Assembly (NCBI GenBank): GCA_002746535.1
Contig: NVWA01000034.1
Span: 1-61,540 of the forward strand
Reading direction: 5' to 3'
Source: Planctomycetota bacterium
Lineage (GTDB): Bacteria; Planctomycetota; GCA-2746535
DNA length: 61,540 bases
Under the pieces are notes generated by a model that saw only the letters and a program-made list of their open reading frames with translations, was not told the origin of the DNA and did no database searches. Of the stretch, positions 16,468-24,535 are shown piece after piece (position 1 is the stretch's first letter; each line of letters opens with the position of its first letter). A program made the position numbers and the translations under genes.

Positions 16468-18429
16468 ATGAATGATTTTAAATTATTTAAAGCGGTTATT
16501 TTTGCGTTAGCTTCATGCTTAATTTTTGCAAGCCACCTATTTAGTGTGGAAAAAAAGGTTTTACCTGAAAAGCAAATGAGGAATTTAGTTGTCAGTAGCG
16601 ACCATATTTTGCAAGGTGCCATATCAGATATTAAAAAAGAAACTCACGGACTTAAAAGAATTTATACTGCCAAACTTAAAGTCACGGATTGTTTTTCAAC
16701 AACTTTAAAAGTTGGGGACATTATTACCGTTACATGGGAAAGTCATCCATTGAAACAAGTTGCTCATCAATATTCTAAGGGAATTCAAGGAATTTGGTTT
16801 TTAAGAAAAGAAGGTCATTTATATTCGGCAAATCTTAGTGAGCGGTTTTTGTCCATGGCTTATTTTGAACAGGTCTTCAATGAAATAGATAAAATGGGAA
16901 CCAGGGTATACATTAACAAGCCCATAATGTATTTGTCCGATGAAAAGAAAATCATATTAATCATCAGAAATATTGAAGATGAAGATTTAAAAATGCCAAT
17001 GGTAAAACTGGAAGGAAACAATATTCAGTTTCACCCAAACTTTTCTTTTAAAGTAGTTCCGATATCTTCTTTTAGCCAGAAGAGGACAATTTTATCTAAA
17101 AACCCGTTGAAACCTTCAAAGGGCGAAATAATGATTAAGGCAATAGAAACAAAAGATTTAAAATCGCCAGAACATGAAATTCGAGTTGAGTTTGATTTAG
17201 AGCAATTCTATAAGTTTCCCAAGAAAGGTTTCTATGCCATAATTTTTGATCGTAAAGGCTATCCGGGTCAATTGATTGCTGCCGTTGAAATAAAAAAGAG
17301 ACTTAAATTAAAAGTTAAATATGACTTTAGATTGATGGCCAATGATAAGTTTGCTGCGGATTCAATTAAGCACACAGTAAATGTCTTGAAGTCTATTGTG
17401 AAGGAGCAAGATACTCAGAAAGCATTTTTGAAGCTAAGAAAATTAAATACGCTTCACTTGGAAGGCAAAAAAATTGTTAATCTATTGCCTTTAGCATCTT
17501 TCTCACAAATAGAGTACTTAGAACTATCCGATAATAAAATTGAAAACTTATTACCTCTTAAGCAATTAAAAGGACTGAAATATTTGAGTGTTGATAATAA
17601 TGAACTCAAAAATTTAAAGGGTCTTGAATTTTTATTTGATATTGAATTTCTTTCTGCCAATGATTGTAACTTAGAGGATATTAGCTCTCTCGCAAATTTA
17701 AAAAAGATGTATTATTTCTCAGCTTCAAATAATTTAATTGACGACCTTAGTGTGTTTAAAAAATTAATTAGAATTCAAGTACTTTCATTACAAAATAATA
17801 TTATTAAAAATATTAGATCTTTATCACAGGTTTTGGCTTTAAGGCGATTGAATTTAAAAAATAATAGCATTAAAGTTTTAGATGCGTTGGTGTATGCTAA
17901 TAATTTAGAATACCTAAATATTTTAAATAACCCGATTGCCTATAACGTCCACCTTGATCCGCTTATTGAAAAGCATAAAAATGATTTTGGCAGAATGATA
18001 AAATTGATTATTGTTCAAAATGAAAATCTAAATAAACCGTCTTCAGCAAATGAGAAGAAAAATGATTTATTGCCTGAAATGGATGATAACTATACCTCTA
18101 AGGTTGAAATTAAAGAGAAGAGTGAAGAAACTTTTCAAGAGCAAATTGCTAGAGCAGGAATAAAAGTTGATCTCAGGCTATCTACCATTGGCAAGGTTAT
18201 TAATGTCTCAAAAGAAAAGGCATTACTTGTCATCCAATATTCGAAAAAAATAGGTTTACCAGTAAAGGACGATCATGTCATTATTTACAGGAACAAAGAT
18301 TATATTGGTAAATGTAAAATCATTGCAGTTGAAGGCAATAAAGTTGTTGGAAAAGTTATTTCAGAATTAAAGAATGACCGAAAACTAAATTTCAAAATAA
18401 ATGATTCTGTTCGCTTCCAAGAAGATTAA
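16468..18429 (+). CDS. secreted leucine-rich-repeat protein
   Basis: The 653 residues begin with a signal peptide (VIFALASCLIFASHLFS). An N-terminal beta-rich region follows, then about seven SDS22-like leucine-rich repeats (about residues 322-495), for example LNTLHLEGKKIVNLLPLASF and IEYLELSDNKIENLLPL. A C-terminal region (about 570-653, GKVINVSKEKALLVIQYS and following) resembles the small beta-barrel seen at the end of FlgT-type proteins. LRRs provide protein-binding surfaces. No enzyme motif was seen. The gene is divergent from pgk across a 117-base spacer. Confidence 0.8.
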   Translation: MNDFKLFKAVIFALASCLIFASHLFSVEKKVLPEKQMRNLVVSSDHILQGAISDIKKETHGLKRIYTAKLKVTDCFSTTLKVGDIITVTWESHPLKQVAHQYSKGIQGIWFLRKEGHLYSANLSERFLSMAYFEQVFNEIDKMGTRVYINKPIMYLSDEKKIILIIRNIEDEDLKMPMVKLEGNNIQFHPNFSFKVVPISSFSQKRTILSKNPLKPSKGEIMIKAIETKDLKSPEHEIRVEFDLEQFYKFPKKGFYAIIFDRKGYPGQLIAAVEIKKRLKLKVKYDFRLMANDKFAADSIKHTVNVLKSIVKEQDTQKAFLKLRKLNTLHLEGKKIVNLLPLASFSQIEYLELSDNKIENLLPLKQLKGLKYLSVDNNELKNLKGLEFLFDIEFLSANDCNLEDISSLANLKKMYYFSASNNLIDDLSVFKKLIRIQVLSLQNNIIKNIRSLSQVLALRRLNLKNNSIKVLDALVYANNLEYLNILNNPIAYNVHLDPLIEKHKNDFGRMIKLIIVQNENLNKPSSANEKKNDLLPEMDDNYTSKVEIKEKSEETFQEQIARAGIKVDLRLSTIGKVINVSKEKALLVIQYSKKIGLPVKDDHVIIYRNKDYIGKCKIIAVEGNKVVGKVISELKNDRKLNFKINDSVRFQED

Positions 18430-18473
18430 GCAGAAGACCATTTGCTATTGCCTTTTATCATATTGTTTTTTGA

Positions 18474-19619
18474 ATGAATATTGAAGATTATTGCAACCAA
18501 GAGTTGGAATTCAAAAAAAGTCAAAATGGTTTTCGTTTCTTAAAAGAAATTAATTCTAAAATTAATAATGACTTCTCTGTAGGCACCAACAAAATAATCA
18601 ATTTTTGTAGCAATGATTATCTGGGATTCAGTATACATCCGGCAGTCGTTAAAAAAAGCCAGGAATATCTTGAATCATATGGAAGTGGTAGCGGGGCATC
18701 TCCATTAGTTTGCGGGCATATTGAAGCTCACAGAACCTTAGAAAGCAAAATCTCAAGGTGGAAAGACCGCGTAGCCACAATGCTCTTCTCATCAGGGTAT
18801 GCTGCCAATGTCGGAGTTTTGTCTTGTTTAATGAACAAAGGTGATTTGATTCTCGGCGATAAAAAAAATCATGCCAGTTTAATTGATGGCTGCAAGTTAT
18901 CCATGGCTGATTTTAGATCTTATCATCATAGTGATATGGCATCTTTACGAAATCTTTTGGATAAAAAAAGAAGGAATTATAAAAATGCCTTAATTGTTTC
19001 TGATGCTGTTTTTAGTATGGATGGAGATTTAGCTAACCTAACGGAATTGTGCGAATTGGCTGATGAGTATGATTGTTGGGTTTTAGTTGACGAGGCTCAT
19101 GCAACAGGGGTAATTGGAGAAAATGGCGTCGGGTTAGTAGATCATTTAAAATTAAATGATCGGGTTGATCTTGTCATGGGAACCCTAAGTAAAGCGCTGG
19201 GCGCACAAGGTGGTTACATAACCTGTAGCGAAATCGTAAAAAGTTTTTTAATAAATAAATGCCGTAGTTATATTTACAGTACAAGCTTATCTCCAGCTGT
19301 GTGTGGTGCGGCCATTGCCGCGATTGATTTAGTTTCTAATGATGAAGGTCATATTAAAAAATTACAAAATAATTGTTTATTGTTTTCAAAGTCGAGCGGT
19401 CTTAAGAGCCAAAGTTCAATATTTCCTTATATAATCGGAGATGCAAAAGAAACTCTTAAAGCCGAAGAAGCACTTGCCGAAAAAGGTTTTTTTGTTCAAA
19501 GCATTAGGCCTCCAACAGTCGCCCTAGGAACCTCTCGGTTAAGAATTACAATTAGAGCGAATCATAGCCAAGAAAATATCCAATCATTAGGCTCATTGAT
19601 TAACACCATGAGAAATTAG
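18474..19619 (+). CDS. bioF: alpha-oxoamine synthase, probable 8-amino-7-oxononanoate synthase
   Basis: The 381 residues show the PLP-dependent oxoamine synthase pattern: FCSNDYLGFS, SGSGASPLVCGHIEAHRTLE (20 residues), VSDAVFSMDGD, VDEAHATGV, the PLP lysine K240 in GTLSKALGAQGGY, and SIRPPTVALGTSRLRIT near the end, which is typical of BioF. BioF condenses pimeloyl-thioester with alanine in biotin synthesis. No bioA, bioB or bioD is in this window, so a related role (for example lipid or KBL-like chemistry) remains possible. Confidence 0.8.
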   Translation: MNIEDYCNQELEFKKSQNGFRFLKEINSKINNDFSVGTNKIINFCSNDYLGFSIHPAVVKKSQEYLESYGSGSGASPLVCGHIEAHRTLESKISRWKDRVATMLFSSGYAANVGVLSCLMNKGDLILGDKKNHASLIDGCKLSMADFRSYHHSDMASLRNLLDKKRRNYKNALIVSDAVFSMDGDLANLTELCELADEYDCWVLVDEAHATGVIGENGVGLVDHLKLNDRVDLVMGTLSKALGAQGGYITCSEIVKSFLINKCRSYIYSTSLSPAVCGAAIAAIDLVSNDEGHIKKLQNNCLLFSKSSGLKSQSSIFPYIIGDAKETLKAEEALAEKGFFVQSIRPPTVALGTSRLRITIRANHSQENIQSLGSLINTMRN

Positions 19620-19791
19620 CTTCTTTCTTTTTAATTTAAAAGGTAAGGTATTAATTCTTGAATTTATCAAATAGTTAACAGCAAACCTTAGTTTCTAAAT
19701 AATTCGAATGTCTCATTGATAATGGTCAGTAAGAATCTACAATCTCAGCTTTTCATAACAACAATCTCAATCATATAGTAGGAGAAGTAAA

Positions 19792-20724
19792 ATGGAGTTA
19801 AGTGCTGGAGAATTAAAATTTAAATGGATTGAAAACTGGGCTAAATTGCCATCTATGACGGGGTTTTCGCATCATGGGTTTGTCTTATCAAAAGACGGCA
19901 ATCTTATTACTGGTCATGCCACAGAACCGAGAATACTAACCTTATCAACTGACGGAGATCTATTAAAAGAAGTTTGTCCTCCTGTAGAAACAACTCATGG
20001 CATTTGCTTATCAGTAGAAGGCGATAATGAATTTTTATGGATAGCCGATATCGATGGGCAGCAAGTTGTGAAATGTACCATGGAAGGTGAGTTGTTACAT
20101 AAAATCACAAAAGATGATTTAGGTTATTCCGGTGAAGACAATTTTAAACCGACAACTTTAGCTGTTGATTCAGAAAATCAAATGATTTGGATTACAGACG
20201 GTTATAGTTCTGGAAAAATATTTGGTTTAAATTTTGATTATAAATTAATAAAAACTATCGATGGTAGTGATGGCGTCGGCAAATTCAATTGCCCTCACTG
20301 GGTGTTTATTGATACAAGAAAAGAAAAAAATGAATTATATGTGGCCGATAGAGCTTCCAATAGAGTCCAAATTTATGATGCTAAAGGTAATTACTTACGC
20401 GCTATCGATGATGGTACTTTAGAAACTCCTAGCGTCTTTTCTACTTTTGGTAATTATATGGTCATAGGTGAGTTGAATGCTCGTTTGGTTATTCTTGATA
20501 TCAATGATAAACTTGTTGGATATCTTGGTGATGGTAAGCATCATGTACAGAAAGAGGGCTGGCCTAATCGTAAAGATGCTGAAGGTGTTACGATTTGCCC
20601 ATTAGATGATATACCTGTCGGTGAATTCAATAGTCCTCATGGTATGGTAGCTGACAAAGATGGTAATATATATGTCAGTGAATGGCTTCTTGGCGATCGT
20701 TTTACAAAACTCCAAGCAGTCTAA
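19792..20724 (+). CDS. NHL/SMP-30-type beta-propeller protein
   Basis: The 310 residues carry NHL-like blades. Examples are GFVLSKDGNLITGHA, EFLWIADIDGQQVVKCTMEG, NELYVADRASNRVQIYDAKG and SPHGMVADKDGNIYVSEW, each a D-x-x-G turn followed by a strand. There is no signal peptide, so it is probably cytoplasmic. A strong GGAG precedes the ATG. It may be a lactonase-like or binding propeller; no catalytic residues can be assigned. A hairpin with a T-rich tail (20734-20754) follows. Confidence 0.75.
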   Translation: MELSAGELKFKWIENWAKLPSMTGFSHHGFVLSKDGNLITGHATEPRILTLSTDGDLLKEVCPPVETTHGICLSVEGDNEFLWIADIDGQQVVKCTMEGELLHKITKDDLGYSGEDNFKPTTLAVDSENQMIWITDGYSSGKIFGLNFDYKLIKTIDGSDGVGKFNCPHWVFIDTRKEKNELYVADRASNRVQIYDAKGNYLRAIDDGTLETPSVFSTFGNYMVIGELNARLVILDINDKLVGYLGDGKHHVQKEGWPNRKDAEGVTICPLDDIPVGEFNSPHGMVADKDGNIYVSEWLLGDRFTKLQAV

Positions 20725-20733
20725 TTTTTTTTA

Positions 20734-20754
20734 GGCTCATCAATTTGGTGAGCC
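20734..20754 (+). terminator. terminator after propeller gene
   Basis: GGCTCA (20734-20739) pairs with TGAGCC (20749-20754), followed by a T-rich run. It lies ten bases after the stop codon. Confidence 0.65.
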
Positions 20755-21422
20755 CTTATCTTTTTAATCTATAAACTCTAAAATTACCTTAAATATTGCT
20801 CAATTAACGCTTAGCCGATGCATTAGCTCATCCCTTATTCGTGACTTTGTAGCTCTAAATGGGCTATTTCTTGGAAAAAAAGTTGAAAAAAAATGGCTAG
20901 ATTGGTCTCAAACGGTCTAAATTAGACAAAAAGACGATTATTTTAAAAATATTTTATGGTGACTTTTCTTTATTTTTTGATCAATTTACACTATATGTTG
21001 TGGTCATATCATATTCAAAATACTACTTTAGTTTTTTACATACATGCGGGAATATTGTAACTAATTAGAAAGTGTCCTTTAGTCATCGGAAATGCAAAAA
21101 AAACGCTGATATGGCCTTATTGGTTCTTCTAAAGACATTTTGTGATATTTTACTAATCGGTGAATTCATTATTTTGCTGGGGCAAGAAATGATGTTTTAC
21201 TTTCTTTTTCTGTGGTAAAAGAGACGGCATTTTGGCTCAAAATGTACCATTGGAGCCTTTTTAGTGATCTTTAGAATAAATAAAAAAAGTGAAAAAATAT
21301 TAAAAAATCATTTGTAAGAAGAGATACATTTGTAAAATTTTGCCTTTAAATGACGTTTAACGTTAATGGAAGAACGTTTTTGATATTTAATTTTAATAAT
21401 AATTTTTTTGGAAGGAATCATC
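20755..21422. other. long non-coding stretch before histone gene, possible ncRNA
   Basis: About 670 bases hold no convincing ORF on either strand. A stem GGCTC (21234-21238) with GAGCC (21253-21257) followed by five Ts looks like an intrinsic terminator with no gene before it, so a short RNA ending near 21262 is possible. Several AACGTT-type palindromes and T-rich tracts precede the next gene. No known RNA family was recognised. Confidence 0.35.
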
Positions 21423-21656
21423 ATGGCTAAGAAAAAAGCTGCTAAGAAAAAATCAGGCGGAAAAAAAAGAGACGTAATCGTAGTTGCGTCTAAAGTAAAA
21501 GAATATATTAAATCACAAGGTACTAAAAACGATAAGTTATTAGTTGCTGGTGACTTCGCTGCTAATCTTTCTGAAGCTGTTCACGAATTGATTGATAAAG
21601 CAATTGCTAGAACTAAAGCAAACAAAAGATCAACTGTACAACCAAAAGATATCTAA
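21423..21656 (+). CDS. bacterial single histone-fold DNA-binding protein
   Basis: The 77 residues begin with a Lys-rich tail (AKKKAAKKKSGGKKRD). A compact helical part follows, with VASKVKEYIKSQG, LLVAGDFAANLSEAVHELID and the end KANKRSTVQPKDI. The end matches the histone-fold pattern in which an Arg-Thr-Val loop is followed by a short helix (RKTV...EDI in archaeal histones). Single-fold bacterial histones of about 60-70 residues are known, for example in Bdellovibrio. I chose the ATG at 21423 because GGAAGGA lies just before it; a TTG at 21408 is in frame. A strong terminator follows, which suits an abundant small transcript. A nucleoid role is inferred; there is no direct evidence. Confidence 0.72.
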   Translation: MAKKKAAKKKSGGKKRDVIVVASKVKEYIKSQGTKNDKLLVAGDFAANLSEAVHELIDKAIARTKANKRSTVQPKDI

Positions 21657-21683
21657 ATCTTTTTGTTGATTTGATTATTTAGG

Positions 21684-21710
21684 GGCACACTTTTAAGTGT
21701 GCCTTTTTTT
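21684..21710 (+). terminator. terminator touching the mqnD start
   Basis: A perfect stem (GGCACACTT at 21684-21692 with AAGTGTGCC at 21695-21703) is followed by seven Ts (21704-21710). The next base begins the mqnD ATG. It ends the histone transcript and leaves no room for a Shine-Dalgarno before mqnD. Confidence 0.9.
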
Positions 21711-22535
21711 ATGACTTCATTCTCCTTAAATATTTCACCTTGTCCTAACGACACATTCTCTTTTTATCATCTCCTGCATAGTGAGAGTGCTTTAGATCTA
21801 AAGGTCACATACGAAGATGTTCAAGCATTGAACAGCAGAGCAATTAATTGTGATGGCGACATTTTAAAAATTTCATTTGCTACCTATCCATTAATTCAGA
21901 AGGATTATATTTTGCTGACTAGTGGTGCGGCCTTAGGTAAAGGTTGCGGCCCTCTTTTGATAGGTCGTGAACCTTTAACAAATGACCAGCTAGTTAATGC
22001 TAAAATTGCTGTACCGGGTATGAATACGACCGCCTTTAAATTATTTAAAAGATTTTTTCCTAATGCTGATAATGTTGTTTCTGTTTCTTATGAAAAAATA
22101 ATTGATGCCATTATTTCAAAAGAGGCTGATGCAGGCGTAATCATACACGAGAATAGGTTTACCTATAAAACCCATGACTTAGAATTAATCGGTGATTTGG
22201 GTCAAATGTGGGAGAATCATTGTTCTTCACTTTTGCCACTAGGGGGAATTGCGATTAAAAGAAATATTGGTACAAAGGTTGGTTTAGCAATTTCAGAGGC
22301 TTTGCGAAAATCAATTGAGTGGGCCTTTATTAATAAAGACCATAAGGAGCTAAATTCATTTATTGTAAAATATGCACAAGAGATGGATAAAGAAGTCATG
22401 CATAATCATATTGATTTATATGTAAACAATCACTCCATAGATTTAGGTGAAGAAGGAAAACAGGCTGTTAGGAATTTGTTAACAGATGAGTTGGACTTAT
22501 CAATCCCACATTTTATTGACGAGTTAGTCTCATGA
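21711..22535 (+). CDS. mqnD: 1,4-dihydroxy-6-naphthoate synthase MqnD
   Basis: The 274 residues begin with SFSLNISPCPNDTFSFYHLL, a hallmark of MqnD, and continue as a periplasmic-binding-protein-like fold with YEDVQALN, LGKGCGPLLI, VPGMNTTAF, DAGVIIHENRFTY and LPLGGIAIKR. It makes 1,4-dihydroxy-6-naphthoate from cyclic dehypoxanthine futalosine. I chose the ATG at 21711, which begins right after a terminator T-run; a GTG at 21699 would lie inside that hairpin. It overlaps mqnB by four bases (ATGA). Confidence 0.93.
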   Translation: MTSFSLNISPCPNDTFSFYHLLHSESALDLKVTYEDVQALNSRAINCDGDILKISFATYPLIQKDYILLTSGAALGKGCGPLLIGREPLTNDQLVNAKIAVPGMNTTAFKLFKRFFPNADNVVSVSYEKIIDAIISKEADAGVIIHENRFTYKTHDLELIGDLGQMWENHCSSLLPLGGIAIKRNIGTKVGLAISEALRKSIEWAFINKDHKELNSFIVKYAQEMDKEVMHNHIDLYVNNHSIDLGEEGKQAVRNLLTDELDLSIPHFIDELVS

Positions 22536-23128
22536 ATTCTTCAACGATTAAATTACCTGAATTGTGTTTATTGTTTGCTACAGAATTAGAAGCCAATTCC
22601 TTTGTAGAAAAATTAAACATTAATTTCTCTAGTGATAAATATAAATATGGATTGCATGAGAAATTTTCTTTGGTCATTGCAGGAATGGGAAAAGTTAATG
22701 CTGCATGTGCAACAATGTGGGTCATTGATTGTGGTGCCAAAAAAATTATTAATGCGGGTATTGCCGGAGCTCTTAACGAATCATTGGAATTATTTAGTCT
22801 TTATAAGCCTGGGTTAGTCAAGGATCTCGATTTATTAAATTTCACAATACCTCAGTTAAAAACAGGCGAGTCATCAATTACTTTAGGTACTGTTGGAAGT
22901 CCTTTAAAGGGTGGAAGTCTTAAGAATCAACTGGTTGATCAGGCGGATTTAATTGATATGGAAGGTTTCGCAATTGCTAAAGTTTCAGAGCAATTGGGAG
23001 TTTCGTGTACATTTATTAAGGTAGTCAGTGATTACTGTATGAATAATAGTTCCGATGAAATAATTAAAAACCTGCCAAAGTTGTCTGAAAAATTAGCAGA
23101 TGAATTAATTCTTTTTCTGAATTTATAA
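22532..23128 (+). CDS. mqnB: futalosine hydrolase MqnB
   Basis: The 198 residues have the nucleoside-phosphorylase-like fold of MTA/SAH nucleosidases, with LLFATELEAN, VIAGMGKVNAACAT, INAGIAGALN, the DMEGFAIAKVS stretch (catalytic Glu of the fold) and IKVVSDYCMN. Futalosine hydrolase releases hypoxanthine from futalosine to give dehypoxanthine futalosine, the MqnC substrate. The overlap with mqnD and the presence of mqnC in the window support this reading over a plain MTA nucleosidase. Confidence 0.87.
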   Translation: MNSSTIKLPELCLLFATELEANSFVEKLNINFSSDKYKYGLHEKFSLVIAGMGKVNAACATMWVIDCGAKKIINAGIAGALNESLELFSLYKPGLVKDLDLLNFTIPQLKTGESSITLGTVGSPLKGGSLKNQLVDQADLIDMEGFAIAKVSEQLGVSCTFIKVVSDYCMNNSSDEIIKNLPKLSEKLADELILFLNL

Positions 23129-23204
23129 AAATTAATTTATTATAGACGTCATTAAACTACAATAGAGCTATATATTTCAATAATTAAATGGTGTTAGTTT
23201 TAAA

Positions 23205-23498
23205 ATGATAAAAATTATTTTAATGATTTTGTTTGGTATTTTCGGAGTCTATTTATTAGTGAAAATGGTTATGTGGTTTATTCCATATGCATTAGTGGGT
23301 GGCGGATTATATTTGGGTTATCGCTGGGTTGATAATAAGTTAAGGCTTGGGGAAAACAAAGAAGCAACCAAGGCAGAAGAAGTAAAAGAGATTGAGGTCA
23401 AAGTTGTTGAAGAAGAACCAGAACCAGAACAAAAACCAATTGAAGAACCAAAAAGTTTAGAAGAACGTATAGAAAAACTAAAAGAGGGCGGAGCGTAA
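23205..23498 (+). CDS. small membrane protein with acidic tail
   Basis: The 97 residues have a hydrophobic N-terminal half (about 1-45, probably two short membrane segments with GGGLYLGYRW between) and a tail rich in Glu, Pro and Lys. The family was not recognised. The gene ends one base before the Lon-N domain gene, so the two are probably one operon. No function is assigned. Confidence 0.6.
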   Translation: MIKIILMILFGIFGVYLLVKMVMWFIPYALVGGGLYLGYRWVDNKLRLGENKEATKAEEVKEIEVKVVEEEPEPEQKPIEEPKSLEERIEKLKEGGA

Positions 23499-23499
23499 A

Positions 23500-24129
23500 A
23501 TGTCAAAGGAGCAATTTAATGATGGTGATGTTCTACCAGTATTTCCTTTGCCCAATACAATTCTATTCCCTGAAGTAGCCATTCCTTTACATATATTTGA
23601 AGAACGCTACCGTGAAATGATTAAAGATATCCTAGATGGTCAAGGAGTCTTTTGCCTTGTAACGATAGACGGTAAATGGGAAGGCGAACATTCAGGTGAT
23701 TTTAATTTTTTTAAAAAAGGCACCATTTGCCACTTAGAAAAATATGTCCCTCTTGATGACGGACGATTTAATATAATTGTAAAAGGCATAGTTCGTTGTC
23801 TCGTTGAAGATTGCGATTACCGAAATAATAAAAAATATCGATCAGTAATCGTTCATAAAGATCCAAATGATTTGATTGATGATTCTGTACCGGCAGTAGC
23901 TGAAGAAGTTCGGCAAATAGCGTGTAACTTTTTTAAAACGAAACCGACTACATCAACTGAAAATGAAATCGATATGTATTTCGATAAGATGAATTTGATT
24001 CAAGTAATCAATATATTATGTATGCACTTGCCTTTGGAGATCGAAGAGAAGCACGCCGTCTTTGAAAAATCATCTTATTCTGACATTTGTAATCTCATCT
24101 TAGATTCCTATTCTTCCTACAGACCTTAG
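23500..24129 (+). CDS. Lon N-terminal (PUA-like) domain protein
   Basis: The 209 residues match the stand-alone Lon substrate-binding domain: VLPVFPLPNTILFPEVAIPL, HIFEERYREMIKDIL and GTICHLEKYVPLDDGRFNII. No ATPase or protease part follows, so it is not Lon itself. Such stand-alone proteins may bind unfolded or substrate proteins. The ATG follows the previous stop by one base. Confidence 0.85.
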   Translation: MSKEQFNDGDVLPVFPLPNTILFPEVAIPLHIFEERYREMIKDILDGQGVFCLVTIDGKWEGEHSGDFNFFKKGTICHLEKYVPLDDGRFNIIVKGIVRCLVEDCDYRNNKKYRSVIVHKDPNDLIDDSVPAVAEEVRQIACNFFKTKPTTSTENEIDMYFDKMNLIQVINILCMHLPLEIEEKHAVFEKSSYSDICNLILDSYSSYRP

Positions 24130-24535
24130 CTGAAAAAAGACGATTTATGTCGGAAGCTCTAGTTGGTCAATATAAATTATGATATTGGCATAATATTAAA
24201 TAATTATTATCATTTAATAATATTTAGCCGTAAATTTATCAATTAATCTGCCATAAAATTAATAATAGCGCAATATGTAGTTATATTTGATGGTTTAATG
24301 CAGTTTGAATTCACTTACAGGTCTAACTTGCTGAATATATTACTAATTTTTAGTTTTCCGATAAGATATATTTTAAGTTATTATGAATAATGATCCAGTT
24401 ATGAGTTATTACTGCTTATAATTCAACATATTTGCTATAAAATCCACTATTTAGTTGAACATTATTCCATAAGCTATTAGAATTGCTTCTTTTTTAGCAA
24501 TAAATACATTAAAAGAACTTTTTTTGAGAAAAACT
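24130..24535. other. AT-rich leader region before ilvB
   Basis: About 400 bases hold no convincing gene. There is an A/T hairpin (24192-24224) with AATATTAAAT and ATTTAATAATATT arms. A 12-codon mini-ORF at 24383-24421 has no run of Leu, Val or Ile codons and was not taken as an attenuation leader. No riboswitch or T-box was recognised. Confidence 0.4.

Noticed and set aside
24383..24421. A 12-codon ORF before ilvB as an attenuation leader peptide
   Set aside because: It has one Val and one Leu codon and no run of branched-chain codons, and no terminator/antiterminator pair was seen after it.
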